A stretch of DNA of 64,000 nucleotides, taken from positions 70,387,900 to 70,451,899 of the forward strand of contig NC_134116.1 of NCBI RefSeq assembly GCF_040939455.1, given 5' to 3'. Below, in pieces: positions 1-13,055 of the stretch (its first letter is position 1; each line of letters opens with the position of its first letter). The notes beneath the pieces were generated by a model that did not search any database, had not been told where the DNA came from, and saw nothing but the letters and a program-made list of their open reading frames with translations. The position numbers and the translations under genes are program-made. The stretch is from Microcebus murinus (Eukaryota > Chordata > Mammalia > Primates > Cheirogaleidae).

Positions 1-300
1 GAAAAGGTTTCCTTTAACTATTTAAACATATGTATAATAGCTGGTTTAAATATCTGTCTATTGTCTAAGTGCAATATCTGGGCCTGTTCAGGGTTAGTTT
101 CTATTAACTGCTTTTTCCCCCTGTATATTGACCATACTTTTCTATTTTTTTGTCTCATAATTTCATTGTCTCATAATTTTTTTGTTAAAAAATATACATT
201 TTAAATAATATAATGTGGCAATCCTGGAAAATCATACCCCTCCCATAGTTTGTGGTTATTATGTTTGTTAACTGGTTTTCCTGATCTAACTGTGTAAAAT
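1..300 (-). mobile_element. Old L1-type fragment, antisense to window (left edge)
   Basis: The stretch around 60-240 (ctgggcctgttcagggttag, tgtctcataattttttt) matches a sequence I often see in the 5' part of old L1M elements read in reverse. A similar stretch occurs at 7.3-7.4 kb. The subfamily cannot be assigned by eye. Confidence 0.45.
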
Positions 301-887
301 CTGTTTTCCATCCTCTGTAGCCACTGACTTCTCTGTTTAGTTAACCTAGTGGTCAGCTAATGATTGAACAAACATTGCCTTAAACAGGCCACTAGGCTGC
401 TGGTTTTCAGAGCTACCATGGTTTTCTGGCCTGTGGTTTTCAAAAGGACCAGAGACCTAGGAAGAGATGGATGGCACTAGGGTGAGTAGAATCACTATAA
501 AGCTTCCTGTTCTTGTGACGATTCTATAGTTTTTCCTGAATTAACACCCTCTGGATTGTTATAAGCCTCAGATTACTCTCCAGAGAACTGAAATTTTTGC
601 CAGTGTTCTCATTGCTTTTTAGGAGAAGCAGTGTTTTGGAAATCCTTACTTCCTTCTTCTGGAAGTTCACCCTCCACATTATGTTTAAAACTCAAATTTT
701 TAAGTAGTCACAATTTTTATATTTTGAATAAATTATCAACTACTAGAACTTATAATATATTCACATATACATATTTTGCTTTCTCTTGCCCTGTCATATA
801 TTTTTATTCTCTTTTTCTTCTCAAAAAACATAAAAACATAACTACTATTGAAATATGCATTTCTGCAATGTAATAAAGGCAATCATT

Positions 888-1940
888 AATGCTAATAATA
901 AAATACCAACATATAAAATCATATACATCTGATAAGGGGTTATATCCAAAATATATAAGGAACTCAATAACAACAAATAACCCAATTTAAAAATGGGCGA
1001 AGGACCTGAATAGATATTTCTCCAAAAAAGACATACAATTAGCTAACAGGTATATCAAAAAATGCTCAACATCACTAATCATCACAGATATGCAAACTGA
1101 AACCACAAGGAGATATCCCTCACACCTGTTAGAATGGCTCTTAATAAAAAAGACAAAAGACAATTGTTGGTGAGGATATGAAGAAAAGGAAATCTTTGCA
1201 ACTGTTAATGGGAATGTAAATTAGTATGACCATTATGGAAAACAGTATGGAGGTTTCCAAGGAATTAAAAATAGAACCACCATATGATCTAACAATTCCA
1301 CTTCTGGGTATAAATCCACAGGATATGAAATCAGCATGTCAAAGAGATATCTGCACTTCCATGCTCACTGTAGCATTATTCACAATAGCCAAGACACGGA
1401 ATCAACCTAAGTGTCCATCAACAGATGAATGGATAAAGAAAATGTATAGATACAATGTACAGATACAATGGAATATTATTTAGCCACAAAGGAAATCCTT
1501 TCATTTTCAACAACATGGATGAATCTAGAGGACACTGTACTAAGTGAAATAAGCCAGACACAGAAAGACAAATACTGTATGATCTTACTTCTATGGTGAA
1601 TCTAAAAAAGTTGAACTCATAGAAATAGCTATGAGAGTAAAATGGTGATTACCAATAGCTGGGGAGATGATGGTGAAAGTGTATAAAGTTTCAGCTACAC
1701 AAGAGGAGTAAGTTCTGGCAATCTATTATATAGCATGATAACTATAGTTAAATATAATATACGGTAATAGCACTTAAAAATTGGTGAGAATAAATTTTAA
1801 ACAGTCTTACAACAAAGGAAATGATTTATGTGTGAGGTGATGGCTATGTTAATTAGCTTGATCTAATCATTCTACAATGTATACAAATATCAACACATCA
1901 TGTTGTATACTATAAATATTTACAATAAAAGAGTCATGAT
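888..1940 (+). mobile_element. L1 3' end (ORF2 C-terminus and 3' UTR), decayed
   Basis: Plus-strand sequence from about 888 encodes the C-terminal end of L1 ORF2 in broken frames. A 1226-1483 ORF retains PPYDLTIPLLGINPQD, ALFTIAKTRNQPKCPS and DEWIKKM, which are ORF2 C-terminal motifs. The following part (gaatctagaggacactgtac, taagtgaaataagccagaca) continues the L1 end. Frameshifts and stops show it is dead and fairly old. It runs opposite to NBEA transcription. Confidence 0.85.
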
Positions 1941-2741
1941 TACTCTTTTAAAGCATGCATTCTAATAAAAAATTAAACAAATTGTGTAAGTGGAAGAAAG
2001 GAAATAAAGAGGATGCTATAATAAAAAATTGGGTGGTAGTGGGGAGGAAGCTACATAGCCACAGGAGTCAGGGAAGGTACCTAGGAGGAGATGACCTTTA
2101 AGCTGTTACATAAAAGATGAGCAAGCACCATTTAGGCAGAAAATAGGAAAAAGAGCCAAATAGCAGGAACAAAATACTGAGGCAGGAAAATGCTTGGCAT
2201 GACTGAAGAACTAAAAGCTAGTCTATTTCACAGTGAACAAAAAGGAAGAATAATATGAGATAAAGTTGGAAAGGTAGTCAAGTGTCATCTTATCCAGGAC
2301 CCTTGTGAAATTTTGCTCTGTTACTAGTGAGTTTTAATTCAAAAATGGACATAATCTGATTTATGTTTTAGAACAATCACATCAGCAATAAAACTGTAAA
2401 AAATAAAGAAAGATCAATAAGAGAAGAAAATGACAGAACAACTTTGGAGATAATAGCAGTAATGCAGGCAAGTCAAAACTAGAGTAGTCTTGCCACTAAA
2501 ATTATAAGAAGCCTTTAGGAATTTTTAGAAAGAAAATTACTATATTATATTTATTACACATTATAAAATGTTTCTTAATGTAATATATTAAATAAATATA
2601 CTTACTATATTATATTGTACTTTCAAAATTATTTTCAAAATTACTGTCAGTAATATACTAAAAGACTAGAGACAAGAATTCCAATGAATAAACTTGCACA
2701 ACATTCCAAGAAAGGATAAGAGTCTGAATTAAGGTACTATT

Positions 2742-2758
2742 AAGAATAATAAGAAAAA
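2742..2758. repeat. Left target-site duplication of inverted L1
   Basis: The sequence aagaataataagaaaaa occurs here and again at 4280-4296, immediately after the L1 A-rich tail. Confidence 0.88.
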
Positions 2759-4279
2759 TATGTGATTATTTTTCCCATTCTTAGGTTATCTGTTTACTCT
2801 TATGATAGTTTCCTTGGCTGTGTAGAAAGAAGCTTTTTAATTTGATCAGATCCCATTTATTTATTTTTGCTGTTGCTGTGATTGTTCTGGGGGTCTTCTT
2901 CATAAATTGTTTGCCCATGCCAATGTTTGTAAGAGTTCTTCCAACATTTTCTTCTAGAATTCTTATAGTTTCATGTCTTACGTTTAAGTCTGTTATCCAC
3001 CATGAATTGATCTTTGTGAGACTTGAGAGGTAAGGATCTTGTCTCAGTCTTCTACGAGTGACTATCCAATTTTTACCAGCACCATTTATTGAATAAGGAT
3101 TCTTTTCCCCAATGTATGTTTTTGTCTGCTTTGTCAAAGATTAGATGGCTATATGAGGATGATTTTATATCTGGATTCTCGGTTCTGTTCTACTGGTCTA
3201 TGTCTTTGTTCTTGTGCCAGTCCCACACTGTTTTAGTTACTGCAGCCTTGTAGTATAGCTTGAAGTCTGGTAAAATGATACCTCCCAATTTGTTCTTTCT
3301 GCTTAAGATAGCTTTTGCTATATGGGGTCTTCTCCAATAAAGGGCTGATAACTAGAATCTATATAGAACTCAGGAAAATCAGTAAGAAGAAATCAAACAA
3401 CCCCATTAAAAAGTAGGCAAAGGACATGAACAGAAACTTTTCAAAAGAAGACAGATTAATGGCCAATGGGTATATGAAAAAATGCTCAACATCTCTAATC
3501 ATCAGGGAAATGCAAATCAAAAAACACAATGAGATATCACCTGACTCCAGTGAGAATGGCTTTTGTCAAAAATTCCCAAAATAATAAATGTTGGCGTGGA
3601 TATGGAGAGATAGTAACACTCATACTCTGCTGGTGGGACTGCAAACTAGTGCAACCTCTGGGCTAAGTAACTGGAGATACCTCAAAGAGCTACAGGTAGA
3701 ACTACCATCTGATCCAGCAATCCCATTACTGAGCATCTACCCAAAGAAAAAAAGAGACATTATATAAAAAAGACATCTGCACTTGAATATTTATAGCAGC
3801 ACAATTCATAATTGCAAAGATGTGGAAACAACCCAAGTGCCCATCAATCCATGAATGGATTAATAAAATGTGGTATATGTATGCCATGGAGTTCTACTCA
3901 GCCACAAAAACAATGATCTAGCACCTCTTGTCCTGGATAGAACTTGAGCCCATTGTACTAAGTTAAGTATCACAAGAATGGAAAAACAAGCACCACATGT
4001 ACTCACCATCAAATTGGTACTAACTGATCGACACTTAAGTGCACATTTAGTAGTAACATTCATTAGGTGTCAGGCAGGTAAGAGGTGGGAAGATGGATAT
4101 ATACACACCTGATGGGTGTGTATATATGTGTATATCCACTGCATCCAATGCAGTGCGCACTGTCTAGGGGATGGACATGCTTGAAGCTCTGACCCAGATG
4201 GAACAAAGGCAATATATGTAACCTCAACATTTGTACTCTCATAATATGCCGAAATAAAAAAAAAAAAGAAATTAAAAAA
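2759..4279 (+). mobile_element. L1 insertion with 5' inversion (twin priming), flanked by 17-bp TSD
   Basis: The left part (about 2759-3336) is L1 ORF2 sequence in minus orientation; its minus-strand ORF 2781-3137 contains NKWDLIKLKSFFLHSQGN. The right part (about 3337-4279) is the plus-strand ORF2 C-terminus, 3' UTR and A-rich tail. The whole is flanked by aagaataataagaaaaa at 2742-2758 and 4280-4296, a perfect target-site duplication. So this is one insertion event with an inverted 5' end, not two elements. Neither part has an intact ORF2. Confidence 0.9.
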
Positions 4280-4296
4280 AAGAATAATAAGAAAAA
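4280..4296. repeat. Right target-site duplication of inverted L1
   Basis: A perfect 17-bp copy of 2742-2758, directly after the A-rich tail that ends the L1. Confidence 0.88.
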
Positions 4297-5999
4297 AGAG
4301 ACCAGAGAGCTAATTCTGAATTTTTTAAAAGGCTCAATAATGTGCTAAAAGAAGAGAACGAGGTGTAAATGAATTGAAGAGTACTTCAGATAAGTGTTTT
4401 TCAAACTATTTGTGGAAATTTACCTTTTTTCCCCTCAATCCATCAGCTGACACTTTTAGAAAAAAAAAACACTAAAAAAATAAAATAATTTAAAACTATA
4501 CAAAATAAAAGCACAATTGCTTTTGTTATTAAACCCAGTAGATATAAAATGAAATTTTAATAAGTATAATCAAACAAACCATTGAGAAAAAGGATATAAT
4601 TATAAAAATAGTCCACGTAGTTCACTGAAAGTGAGTAGGTAAGTAGGTGATCAACACAGACAACTACTATTACACTTGCAACTTTTCTTCATTACACATC
4701 TTAAGTAAACAAAAAGTTTTAGGCAAAGTGATTCCCCCCAAAAAATGCCTATATGAATATTTTTACAAATACTGGGAATATAAAAAAAATTTCTGATGTA
4801 TCACTGGGCTTTTTGCTTGTTAATTTATCTAATCTAAGTTGAACTGGTAATGCTACTCATGAGAATAATATATCTAACCTGTTTTTGTTTTATTTCAATA
4901 ACACTCAGGAGAAAGTAGTGTCAACACAGGTATGTTGGTGGAATGGAAATTCACAAGGCTCAGAATATTCATTTTAAACTTATATCCAAAATGAAGGTAG
5001 AAATGCTGCCACTTCTAAATATATCACTGATGTTCATCAATAATCAGTTCTAAAATTTCATCTTGTATAGTTATAAAGAAATATAAATTATATTTCAATG
5101 AAAGAAATGGATTCCAGATCTGTGAATTTCCTATGTGTGGACCTTCTATTATTGGAAAATAAAACATAAAACATTTTATCAAATCCATAAAATGATAGGT
5201 GATAACTTTTCAAGGATGAACAAAATCAGATCATTCCTAAAGCTCAACATACTTTACTCATTATTATTAAATTGTGAAACATGTCATAAGAACTGTGTAC
5301 CTCCAAGACTCTAACTTTTGTTGTTGTTCTTTGATCTTGTCTACCATGGAAAAACATCATTCCCTGTTTGGAAGCATTGAGTTCATGAAAAATATTTTAG
5401 ATGTTTGACAAAAAGCCAGCACAATTCATATTTTAAAAGTGGATCAAACTAGTTTCGTACCCTATAGAAACACTACAAAGGGTTTACTATGAAGCTCTGA
5501 TATCATCAACAGAAATTTTCTTCTCAATAACCACTAAACCACAGCAGGCAAAATAATATATGATAAGCTTCCATATTAACACATAATGAAGAAAATAATA
5601 GCAAATTTACCACATTAGCTTTAAAGTAATTCAAAAATTGTATTATGCCACAAAGAACACTGTGATTCAGTTCAGCTAAAATTGTTTTCATAGAAAGACT
5701 TTCTTGATAAAGTGCATTCAAATTCTGACATAAGTTTCTTAATCTGGGCAACTACTCCAGAATATTTTCCAGTCACCATAGCTGAGACTCTGGAACATAC
5801 TCCTTCACATAATAAACTCTAGATGTTTGGTGACAATTTAATTCTTTTTGGTTTATACGGTTCAGATTTAGATGTGTTTATCAGTGAAGGAGCTCAGGAA
5901 ATTTCACCCCTAAATATGACTGTTTGGTATAAAGAGTATTTTGAATTTTAAAGGCCCTTAGATATCAATAGGCTTTGGAAGGGGCTTTCTCCCTTTCTT

Positions 6000-6450
6000 C
6001 ATAAAAAACTAAACCCATCAAAAAGAACAATGGGTTTCCCTTCCCCTCCATGTTTATCTCAATATATTATAGGAAAGATGATTAAGAATGCAACCAGACC
6101 TAGCCCAAATCATTTAAAATATAATACCTATCTCTCATGTTAATTTAATTTCCAAAGAAAATCATTTACAAGTCAATCTGTTTCCCCCCTCCATTAATCC
6201 TCTCAAGTATCTACTCATCCTCCCTAGTAACCATTCATTCCTCTGAAACAGAATTACCTATGTTCCTCATCTTTACCTCTCCTATAAAATAAGGGTGTAT
6301 AAATTTCTGGACCCCACTGGGATACTGGGTAATCACTCTGTGATTCTCCCTGTGCTCATCGTAAATAAATCTCTTTTTCTTATTAATCTACCTCATTGTG
6401 AATTGATCTTTCAGCAAACCTTCTGGGGTGAAGGGATGTTTCCCTTCACC
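6000..6450 (+). mobile_element. LTR-like segment (endogenous retroviral LTR remnant, subfamily unknown)
   Basis: The segment has an LTR-like order of signals: a TATA box (tataaaataagg) at about 6283, a polyadenylation-like aataaat at about 6364, a T-rich stretch after it, and a tail (ttctggggtgaaggga) I associate with ERV1-type LTR U5 ends. No internal retroviral genes lie beside it, so it would be a solo LTR. The borders are uncertain. Confidence 0.4.
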
Positions 6451-6649
6451 TCCACATCAGCAATAAAGCTTAAACATTTTTCCTTCATTTTACCATGATG
6501 TCCAAAGGTAGCACATTTATAAAAAATATTATCTGTGCATTTATCAAGTTGTAACAAAAACTACTTAGCTAGTTTTAGTTTTCCAAATTTGCTTCCATAT
6601 TATTAGCCAATTATGACATATACTTATATGGTATCATGTGGAGCTCAGG

Positions 6650-7060
6650 GTCCTCTTCCAAACTCTTTGCAGTTATTGGCAGAATTCAGTTTCTTGTTGA
6701 AGGACTGAAGTTCCTCACTTTCTTGCTGACTGTCAGCAGGGGAATACTCTTAGCTCCTACAAGCTGCTCTCAGGTCCTTCATCCAAGGTCACCTCCATCT
6801 CAGCAATAAAGACCTTCCTTCCTGTCAAATCTCTCTCACATTTCAAGTGTCTCTAACTTGCTCTTCTGCAACTAGTGGAGAAAACTCTCTTTCTACCGAA
6901 CTCATGTGATTAGGTCAGTCTCACCTGGATAATACCTTTTCTCAAAAGCAATTGTGCTGTAGAACATAACCTAATCACAGGAGTAAAACCCATGATATTC
7001 ACCATCCCAGAAATTTGCAAGGTATGCACACAGGAATATTTTGGGGCTATCACAGAATTG
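6650..7060. repeat. Old interspersed repeat, class not assigned
   Basis: The stretch with ggcagaattcagtttcttgt, ttgctgactgtcagcagggg and atgtgattaggtcagtctca resembles a common old mammalian interspersed repeat that I cannot place in a family by eye. Confidence 0.4.
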
Positions 7061-7079
7061 TGCCTATTATAATCCTTTG

Positions 7080-7560
7080 TTCCACAGTCATCAATTTCAT
7101 GTTACTCCCACCCAGAGACATTATCATTCTGGCTACTATAGTTTTCAGCTTTAAAATTTCCAGTTGGTTCTTTTTCTTTATATCTTCCATTTCCCTCCTC
7201 ATTATGGTCACTTTTTCCTTTAAATTGAAAAACATCTTGAACATACTTACGGCGGCTGTTTTAATGTTGTTATCTGATAACTGTGCCATTTCTACTATTT
7301 CTGAATCTGAATCTATTGATTAATTTTTTTCTTCTGCTTATGCATCACATTTTCCTGCTTCTTTGCATGTTTAGTAATTTTTTAACTAGATGCTTAACAT
7401 TTATGTTTTTTGGTGAGGTATTTTTTTGTAATTCTTTAAAAGAGTGTTGGGATTTTGTTCTGACTAGAAGTTAAATAACTTATAGATCAGTTTGATGCTT
7501 TTAAGGCATGTTTTTAAGCTTTTTTTCTAGTAAGTATAAAGTAGTCTTCATTTTAGGCTA
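7080..7560 (-). mobile_element. Old L1M-type fragment in minus orientation
   Basis: Sequence such as ttaatgttgttatctgataa and cttctttgcatgtttagtaa resembles the 5' region of old L1M or HAL1 elements read in reverse, and is similar to sequence at 1-300 and 60.3-60.6 kb. The plus-strand ORFs here are by-products. Confidence 0.5.
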
Positions 7561-7852
7561 ATTTAGTCCCACTGCTAAGGGGTGGCTCTTCTGTGATTTC
7601 TAGTAAATGCCACCATTGTGCATATTAATAGATAAAGAATTAGGTATTCTTAATTTACACATGATATATAATGTAATTATTTACAAATATAATATTTTTC
7701 TCTCAGTAACCAGGTATAAATATAACATAACATATCTCCATGAAACCTGAGGTGTATACTTGTTTATCAGCAATTACATCATGAATATGTATTTTACAAC
7801 AACTCATAAAATAAGAATACCCAAACAGGTCAGGAGATGAGGTCATTATTAC

Positions 7853-7948
7853 CTTTGTAAAATGAGTGGGCAAAGCTCTGCTCAGGAATTAACTTGGCAA
7901 GGAATCCATGGTTCAAACTTGGATGAGGGATAGATGGTATGACCACAA
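7853..7948 (-). CDS. NBEA: NBEA 96-nt cassette-type exon (VVIPSIPHPSLNH...HSFYK)
   Basis: A 96-bp exon encoding, with split codons, VVVIPSIPHPSLNHG, FLAKLIPEQSF and AHSFYK. The acceptor is ttttcttcacag and the donor is aaag|gtaata. It starts and ends in the same phase (one base of a codon on the left), so it can be skipped without a frameshift, and it looks like a cassette exon. It lies in the disordered region after the DUF4704-type core and before DUF1088. I recall this peptide from neurobeachin, with Gly where this sequence has Ala before HSFYK. It is the last NBEA exon visible; the next should lie before position 1. Confidence 0.92.
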
Positions 7949-9399
7949 CTGTGAAGAAAATTATGGAATCAAATTTGAGCCAGCATGTAACAATCTGCAA
8001 CATGGTCCACTGAAGATCCATGACAATTCTATATTACTGCAACATGCAAACAGTATTAGCAATAAAGAATGTATCTCTGAAGGAAGGAAAGAGATTATGT
8101 ATTAAGAGAAAAGAAACAATATAATTGTTAAGTAGAATAATTTGTAGCAACATATACAGAAGCATACAAATAAACAAGAAAATCAGAACTAGAAGGTTCA
8201 CTATACTATGGCTTATTTTATACATGTATAATGGATACAAAGGCATTAAAAATGAAGAAAAATAGTTAAGATGATAATGTGTTAGTGTTTTAAAATACAA
8301 AAAGATAGGAACTGCAATGGTAGGATGATATTTAATTTGAAGAGTCAAATTAAAAATGAAAGTATACTACAATGAAATAATCTCATGTTTATGTGTTAAA
8401 AGCAAATGTAACATGCAACAGCAAAATACCATAGCTAAAACATAATCCATATTTCCACAACAGCAATAAAAGGTAAATAAGACATGTGATGCTTATGGAA
8501 AAGAGGATGCAGAGGTTTGACCACTAATTTCTACTCACTTATTAAAATATCCATTTTATTTTTAGAGCAATGTATTTATTTAGGGAAGACAATTTCAACT
8601 ACAAATTAATCCAGTGGTATATGAAATAGCCCTTAAATTATGAAGGTTACACTACAAAGAGAAAAACAATCTTGATATAAAAACCTGAAAGGAAATTCAA
8701 TGAAGGAGGTACTCCATGATATTAAAATATTAGTTGCCAGAAAATGTGTTTATAGTGTTCAAACAGAGTAGGTGAACCTAATAATGCAAAAACTCCTGCA
8801 ACATGAGCATTTTATGCAAATGGGAAAGGTAACATGACCCAAGATGGTTCATTGTTGTCTATGATGTTAACTTTTCACAGTCTGTGATTTTAGTTGTAGC
8901 CACTTTGACATAAAATTTAGAATGTATATTTGATTATTATAAATCGCTGATAGAGTATTTAGATACTGAAGTAACTATAGGCAGCAAAAAGGAAAGAAAG
9001 AAAAAATGCTATTTTTGAGCTTGGCTATAAAGATTTACATTTTGGTTTATTCTTGGTATTGAATAACTCTATAATCCTTCAAGTTTATAAAAATTAAAAA
9101 GTAATATATTTAAAAATGTGAATTACTTGCATAGTAAATAGTGGTATGAATGATGTTTATTAATAAATGGGAAACACTAAAACCAAAGCTGCACTGATAA
9201 AATGAGAATAAAACAAATTTATAAAAATATTATTCATACATTTTTGTGGAATTAAAGAATATTAGTATTTATATACCAACCATTCATAAATATTTGAGGT
9301 GATTATGAAGAGGTCCAGTTTAAATCTAGATGTAAAAGTGAAAAAAAGAAGGAGATAAATGATGGTGAAAATTCAAATAATTAAAAGAATATTAAGTAC
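7949..9399 (-). other. NBEA intron between exons 9400-9568 and 7853-7948
   Basis: An AT-rich intron of 1,451 bp. I recognise no repeat or coding signal in it. Small ORFs here have no likeness to known proteins and include stretches from simple AT-rich sequence. Confidence 0.8.
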
Positions 9400-9568
9400 C
9401 TGTACTTGTTGGCGAATTTATTTCTTGTCTGATGTTTCTACCTGGTTGGCTTCCAGTTCTTACAGTTTCTCGCTGAGGTTCTAATATGTCACGATACTTG
9501 GAAACCATCAGAACAGATATGAAGTAAACAACAGCCAAAGCTAAGAACTGTGCCTGCTTGCTATCATC
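9400..9568 (-). CDS. NBEA: NBEA exon ([13 protein letters not shown]...INSPTST)
   Basis: A 169-bp exon of 56 codons plus one base: [32 protein letters not shown], then [18 protein letters not shown] and NSPTST. The acceptor is attttacacag and the donor is acag|gtactt. Residues 7-22 ([16 protein letters not shown]) are hydrophobic enough to be mis-called a transmembrane helix, but neurobeachin is a peripheral cytosolic protein and this is most likely a buried solenoid helix. After [10 protein letters not shown] the sequence becomes polar and disordered and is specific to NBEA rather than LRBA. Its last g joins tt of the next exon as Val. Confidence 0.95.
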
Positions 9569-12059
9569 CTGTGTAAAATAAAAGGCAGTTTTGACACTCA
9601 AAATTTTTTAAAAGTGTAAGTTCTTAATGTACAAGAAACTACTCCTATTTCACTTCTTTATGGAGGCAAAATATGATATTTAACTTTTATTAAAACCTGC
9701 TAAGTAGATAACATTACTTGATAAGTATTATTTAAGTATAAATAAAAACTCCAGAAATATATCATCTGAATTATAGGTTTAAATATAGTTTTAAAAAACT
9801 AAAATATTAATATTTTGATAAATATGCCACAAAATTTTATTCTTTGTCCTCTTTACATTATTCACTACCTGCATAACAATATAGTATGTGTCTTTAGATG
9901 ATACAAAGTTGAAAAGAATGATTTAATGTTCTCCATTTAAAAAAGCAAAAGTTTTAAATATTATAACTGAATAAAATTAATAGGATAAAATTACCATTGA
10001 AATACATGTATTTAATATAATTCTAACATTATATGAATACAAAATGGAGAAGATATAAACAATGAGGCAGCATAAAATATATATTTATACAAGATCAATA
10101 TCAGAACTATGACTTGGCAGCACACAGAAAAGCTAATTCAATATTTAGTTGTATTAACAGATAAAAAGAAGTAATAGTTCACTATTCTACATTGGGAAAA
10201 TGACCTCTAAAACACTGTCAATATTTCAGGCTCCTCATTTCAGATCTCAAAAATAAAATGGAGCTTTTCCAGGGGAGAAAAGCAAAGTGGTCCAAGGTCT
10301 GAAAAAATAAGTTTAGTCCAGATAAAATGAGAGTTTTAAAAAGCCAACTACAGTCTGGTAGAGAAATAATTTTGTAATAAATATGCTTCCCCAAAATATA
10401 ACAAGTTGCATGTAACCTTGAGAGCTCTATTTAAAGAGGCTAAATAACTATCCTTTAGGGAAATAATGATAAGAAGTCTAATTTATAAGACTTCTAATAC
10501 TACTTTCAAATTAGATTATATCTATGGAATCAAATGTAAATGTTTGCAAAGCCTTTTTTATAAGTTGGCTAAAATTTTTATAAGTTAGCTAAAAGTTAAC
10601 CAAAACTGAAAGCAGTTACTGTGGCTCACAGATAACAGCTAAAAATGTAATAGAAATAAGGAAAACAAACATGCAATAAATTCTAGTAACTCTATTACTA
10701 GAGGTGATTTATCTTTATTAGTTCATTTAAGCATAATGCAAATAAGATTCAGAATTTGCGTGCATTTGTAAGAAAGAAAGTAATCTAGAAATATTTACTG
10801 ATGATTTAATATTATGAAACAGAAAGTACAGCTAATAGGGAAAACAACCAAAGTAAATCAAATTTGTTCTGAAATATTATTTTAGTGTTTCATACACTGT
10901 GGGTGACAGACAGCTTTTGTAGAGATATACTTTCTTACAGTTTAAACAAAGTGTTTAAAATGCATACTCCCTGCATTACATTGCTGATGGAATAAACATG
11001 AAGAAAAGTGAAAAAATCAAATACTTAAGCAGTTATTACAAAGGAAAAGTGCAATCAGACTAACAAAAGATACTAACAAAGAATGAATTCACACACAACT
11101 TAAGCTGCAATGGGCCATAATATCCCACAATACTACTATTAATATTTCTACCACTGGAGACTCAAACCAGGCAATTAGAAGGCATTCAACAAATATGTGT
11201 GGAATGAATATCAACAATAAGGTTGCACAGCTGTAAATAATAAATACTGTAAACCTATATCTTAGCCAACATAAAATTTCCCTTACATATGATATGAATA
11301 GTTAGCTTTTCTTTTTAAATCCAGATCTTCAAGCCAATTGTGCTTCTTATTCTCAGTTCTGTCTTTGAAAATGAAGCCCAATATAGACAGAGGCTAAATA
11401 TCTGGAGAATAACTAAATTTTTATACAGATTAATTGACTTGCTTAGGTATTTTATTATTTAGGAGACATGAGCTCCATTATGTTTTATCTGCTTAAAAAA
11501 TGGGTTTCCCCACTATTCAGCCTTGAATAAGTAATATAATTGGTTAACCTTGAAATCCTTTAAAAATTTGAGTGCTTCAACTAGGATGATGGAAAACCTC
11601 CCATTCAATTTTTAAAGATTAAAATTTACTTCAGTTTATCTCATTTTAGATAAAAGTGACTTAGTATAATCAGGGCTCTGGGGAAAAAGGGAGAAGCATA
11701 ATAAATTTACCTTCAAATCTTGGCTTATTGGAGAACATTGAAAACAAAGTAGTTTTTTAAAACCATATTTGTCTTACCACATAGGAAATTTTGCCACACA
11801 GCTATTTTACCTTTGTCTAGACAGCTCATATGGGTTTAAATCAGCAATGTCTTCATTACAGAAAATAAATGAGTACAAGAAGAATTCATTCTTTGACATT
11901 TTATCAAATTTTCCTCCTGCCATAGTGCTAGTATGCACTTTGCCTTCATTGCCAACAAAACTACAGAAGTTTTGTGAAAAGTAAAACACCTTAGAAAGAC
12001 TGTTCTAAAAAAAAAGTAGTCTTTGACCCCTAAGATTGTAGTATATCACTTAGTTGTTT

Positions 12060-12112
12060 CACATATATATATATAACATATGTATATAGTATATGCATGT
12101 ATGTATATTTCT
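12060..12112. repeat. TA-rich simple sequence
   Basis: An imperfect run of at, gtat and atgt units: tatatatatataacatatg, then tatatagtatatgcatgtat. Confidence 0.7.
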
Positions 12113-12437
12113 TAAAAACCTAATTTGATACCTCTTTTGTTTTACTAATTAAGGCAAATAAAAACGACTATCGGTTCATAAATATTTCAAATGAAGTAGA
12201 ATTCTTAGCATAATATTTACAATTGACTCGAAAATACTATCAATTATAAAAACACCTCCAAATTTCACAGATTATTTAAATGTGGGAAAAAAGTATCTTA
12301 GAATTCATGAAATATAGTGATGAAAAGAGAATCCTCTGAAAACAGCATTCTCAATCATTTGGGATTCTGACTCTACTTTATATCAATTGTGTAGTCTTAA
12401 TATTTCTGAGTCTTAACTTTCTCTTAACCCTTAACTA

Positions 12438-12638
<201 letters not shown>

Positions 12639-13055
12639 TCATGGTTTTTATACTATAGTGTATTCTACCTCCTTTTTTGAAAATACTTTTATAATTTATA
12701 AATTATTAAACAATATAGCCTTATTATAGAAAATTTAAAAATACAGAGAAGTATAAAAAGATAAAGGACAAACTAAAATCTGTTTACCCCACAGCTAATC
12801 ATTGAAATTCTGATATATTCTTTCCAGTCTTTTTTTTTCAATAAAGGTACATGTGTATATGTATATACATTCAGTATGCATATATCTGTAAGATATAAGT
12901 ACTTTTGCATACTGTTGCTTTCCTTTAAAATATATCATGATCATTTTTCCATGTCACCAAACTTCCCTCAAAAATATGATCTTAATGGCCACATAGTTTT
13001 CTCCTGAATGAATATGTCAATATTTTTAAGCCAAAATCTCTTGTTGGATATTTTT

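Larger units (their letters stand above)
1..7852 (-). other. NBEA intron downstream of the 96-nt exon (partial)
   Basis: No exon is recognisable here. It holds antisense L1-like sequence at the left edge, a sense L1 3' end at about 0.89-1.94 kb, the inverted young L1 at 2.76-4.28 kb, an LTR-like segment near 6.0-6.45 kb, an unassigned old repeat at about 6.65-7.06 kb and a minus-strand L1 5' fragment at about 7.08-7.56 kb. Positions 4.3-6.0 kb look like unique AT-rich intron. The next NBEA exon should begin beyond the left edge. Confidence 0.8.

Noticed and set aside
1226..1483. 85-aa ORF with L1 ORF2 likeness as a gene
   Set aside because: A remnant of a broken L1 ORF2 C-terminus with frameshifts on both sides.
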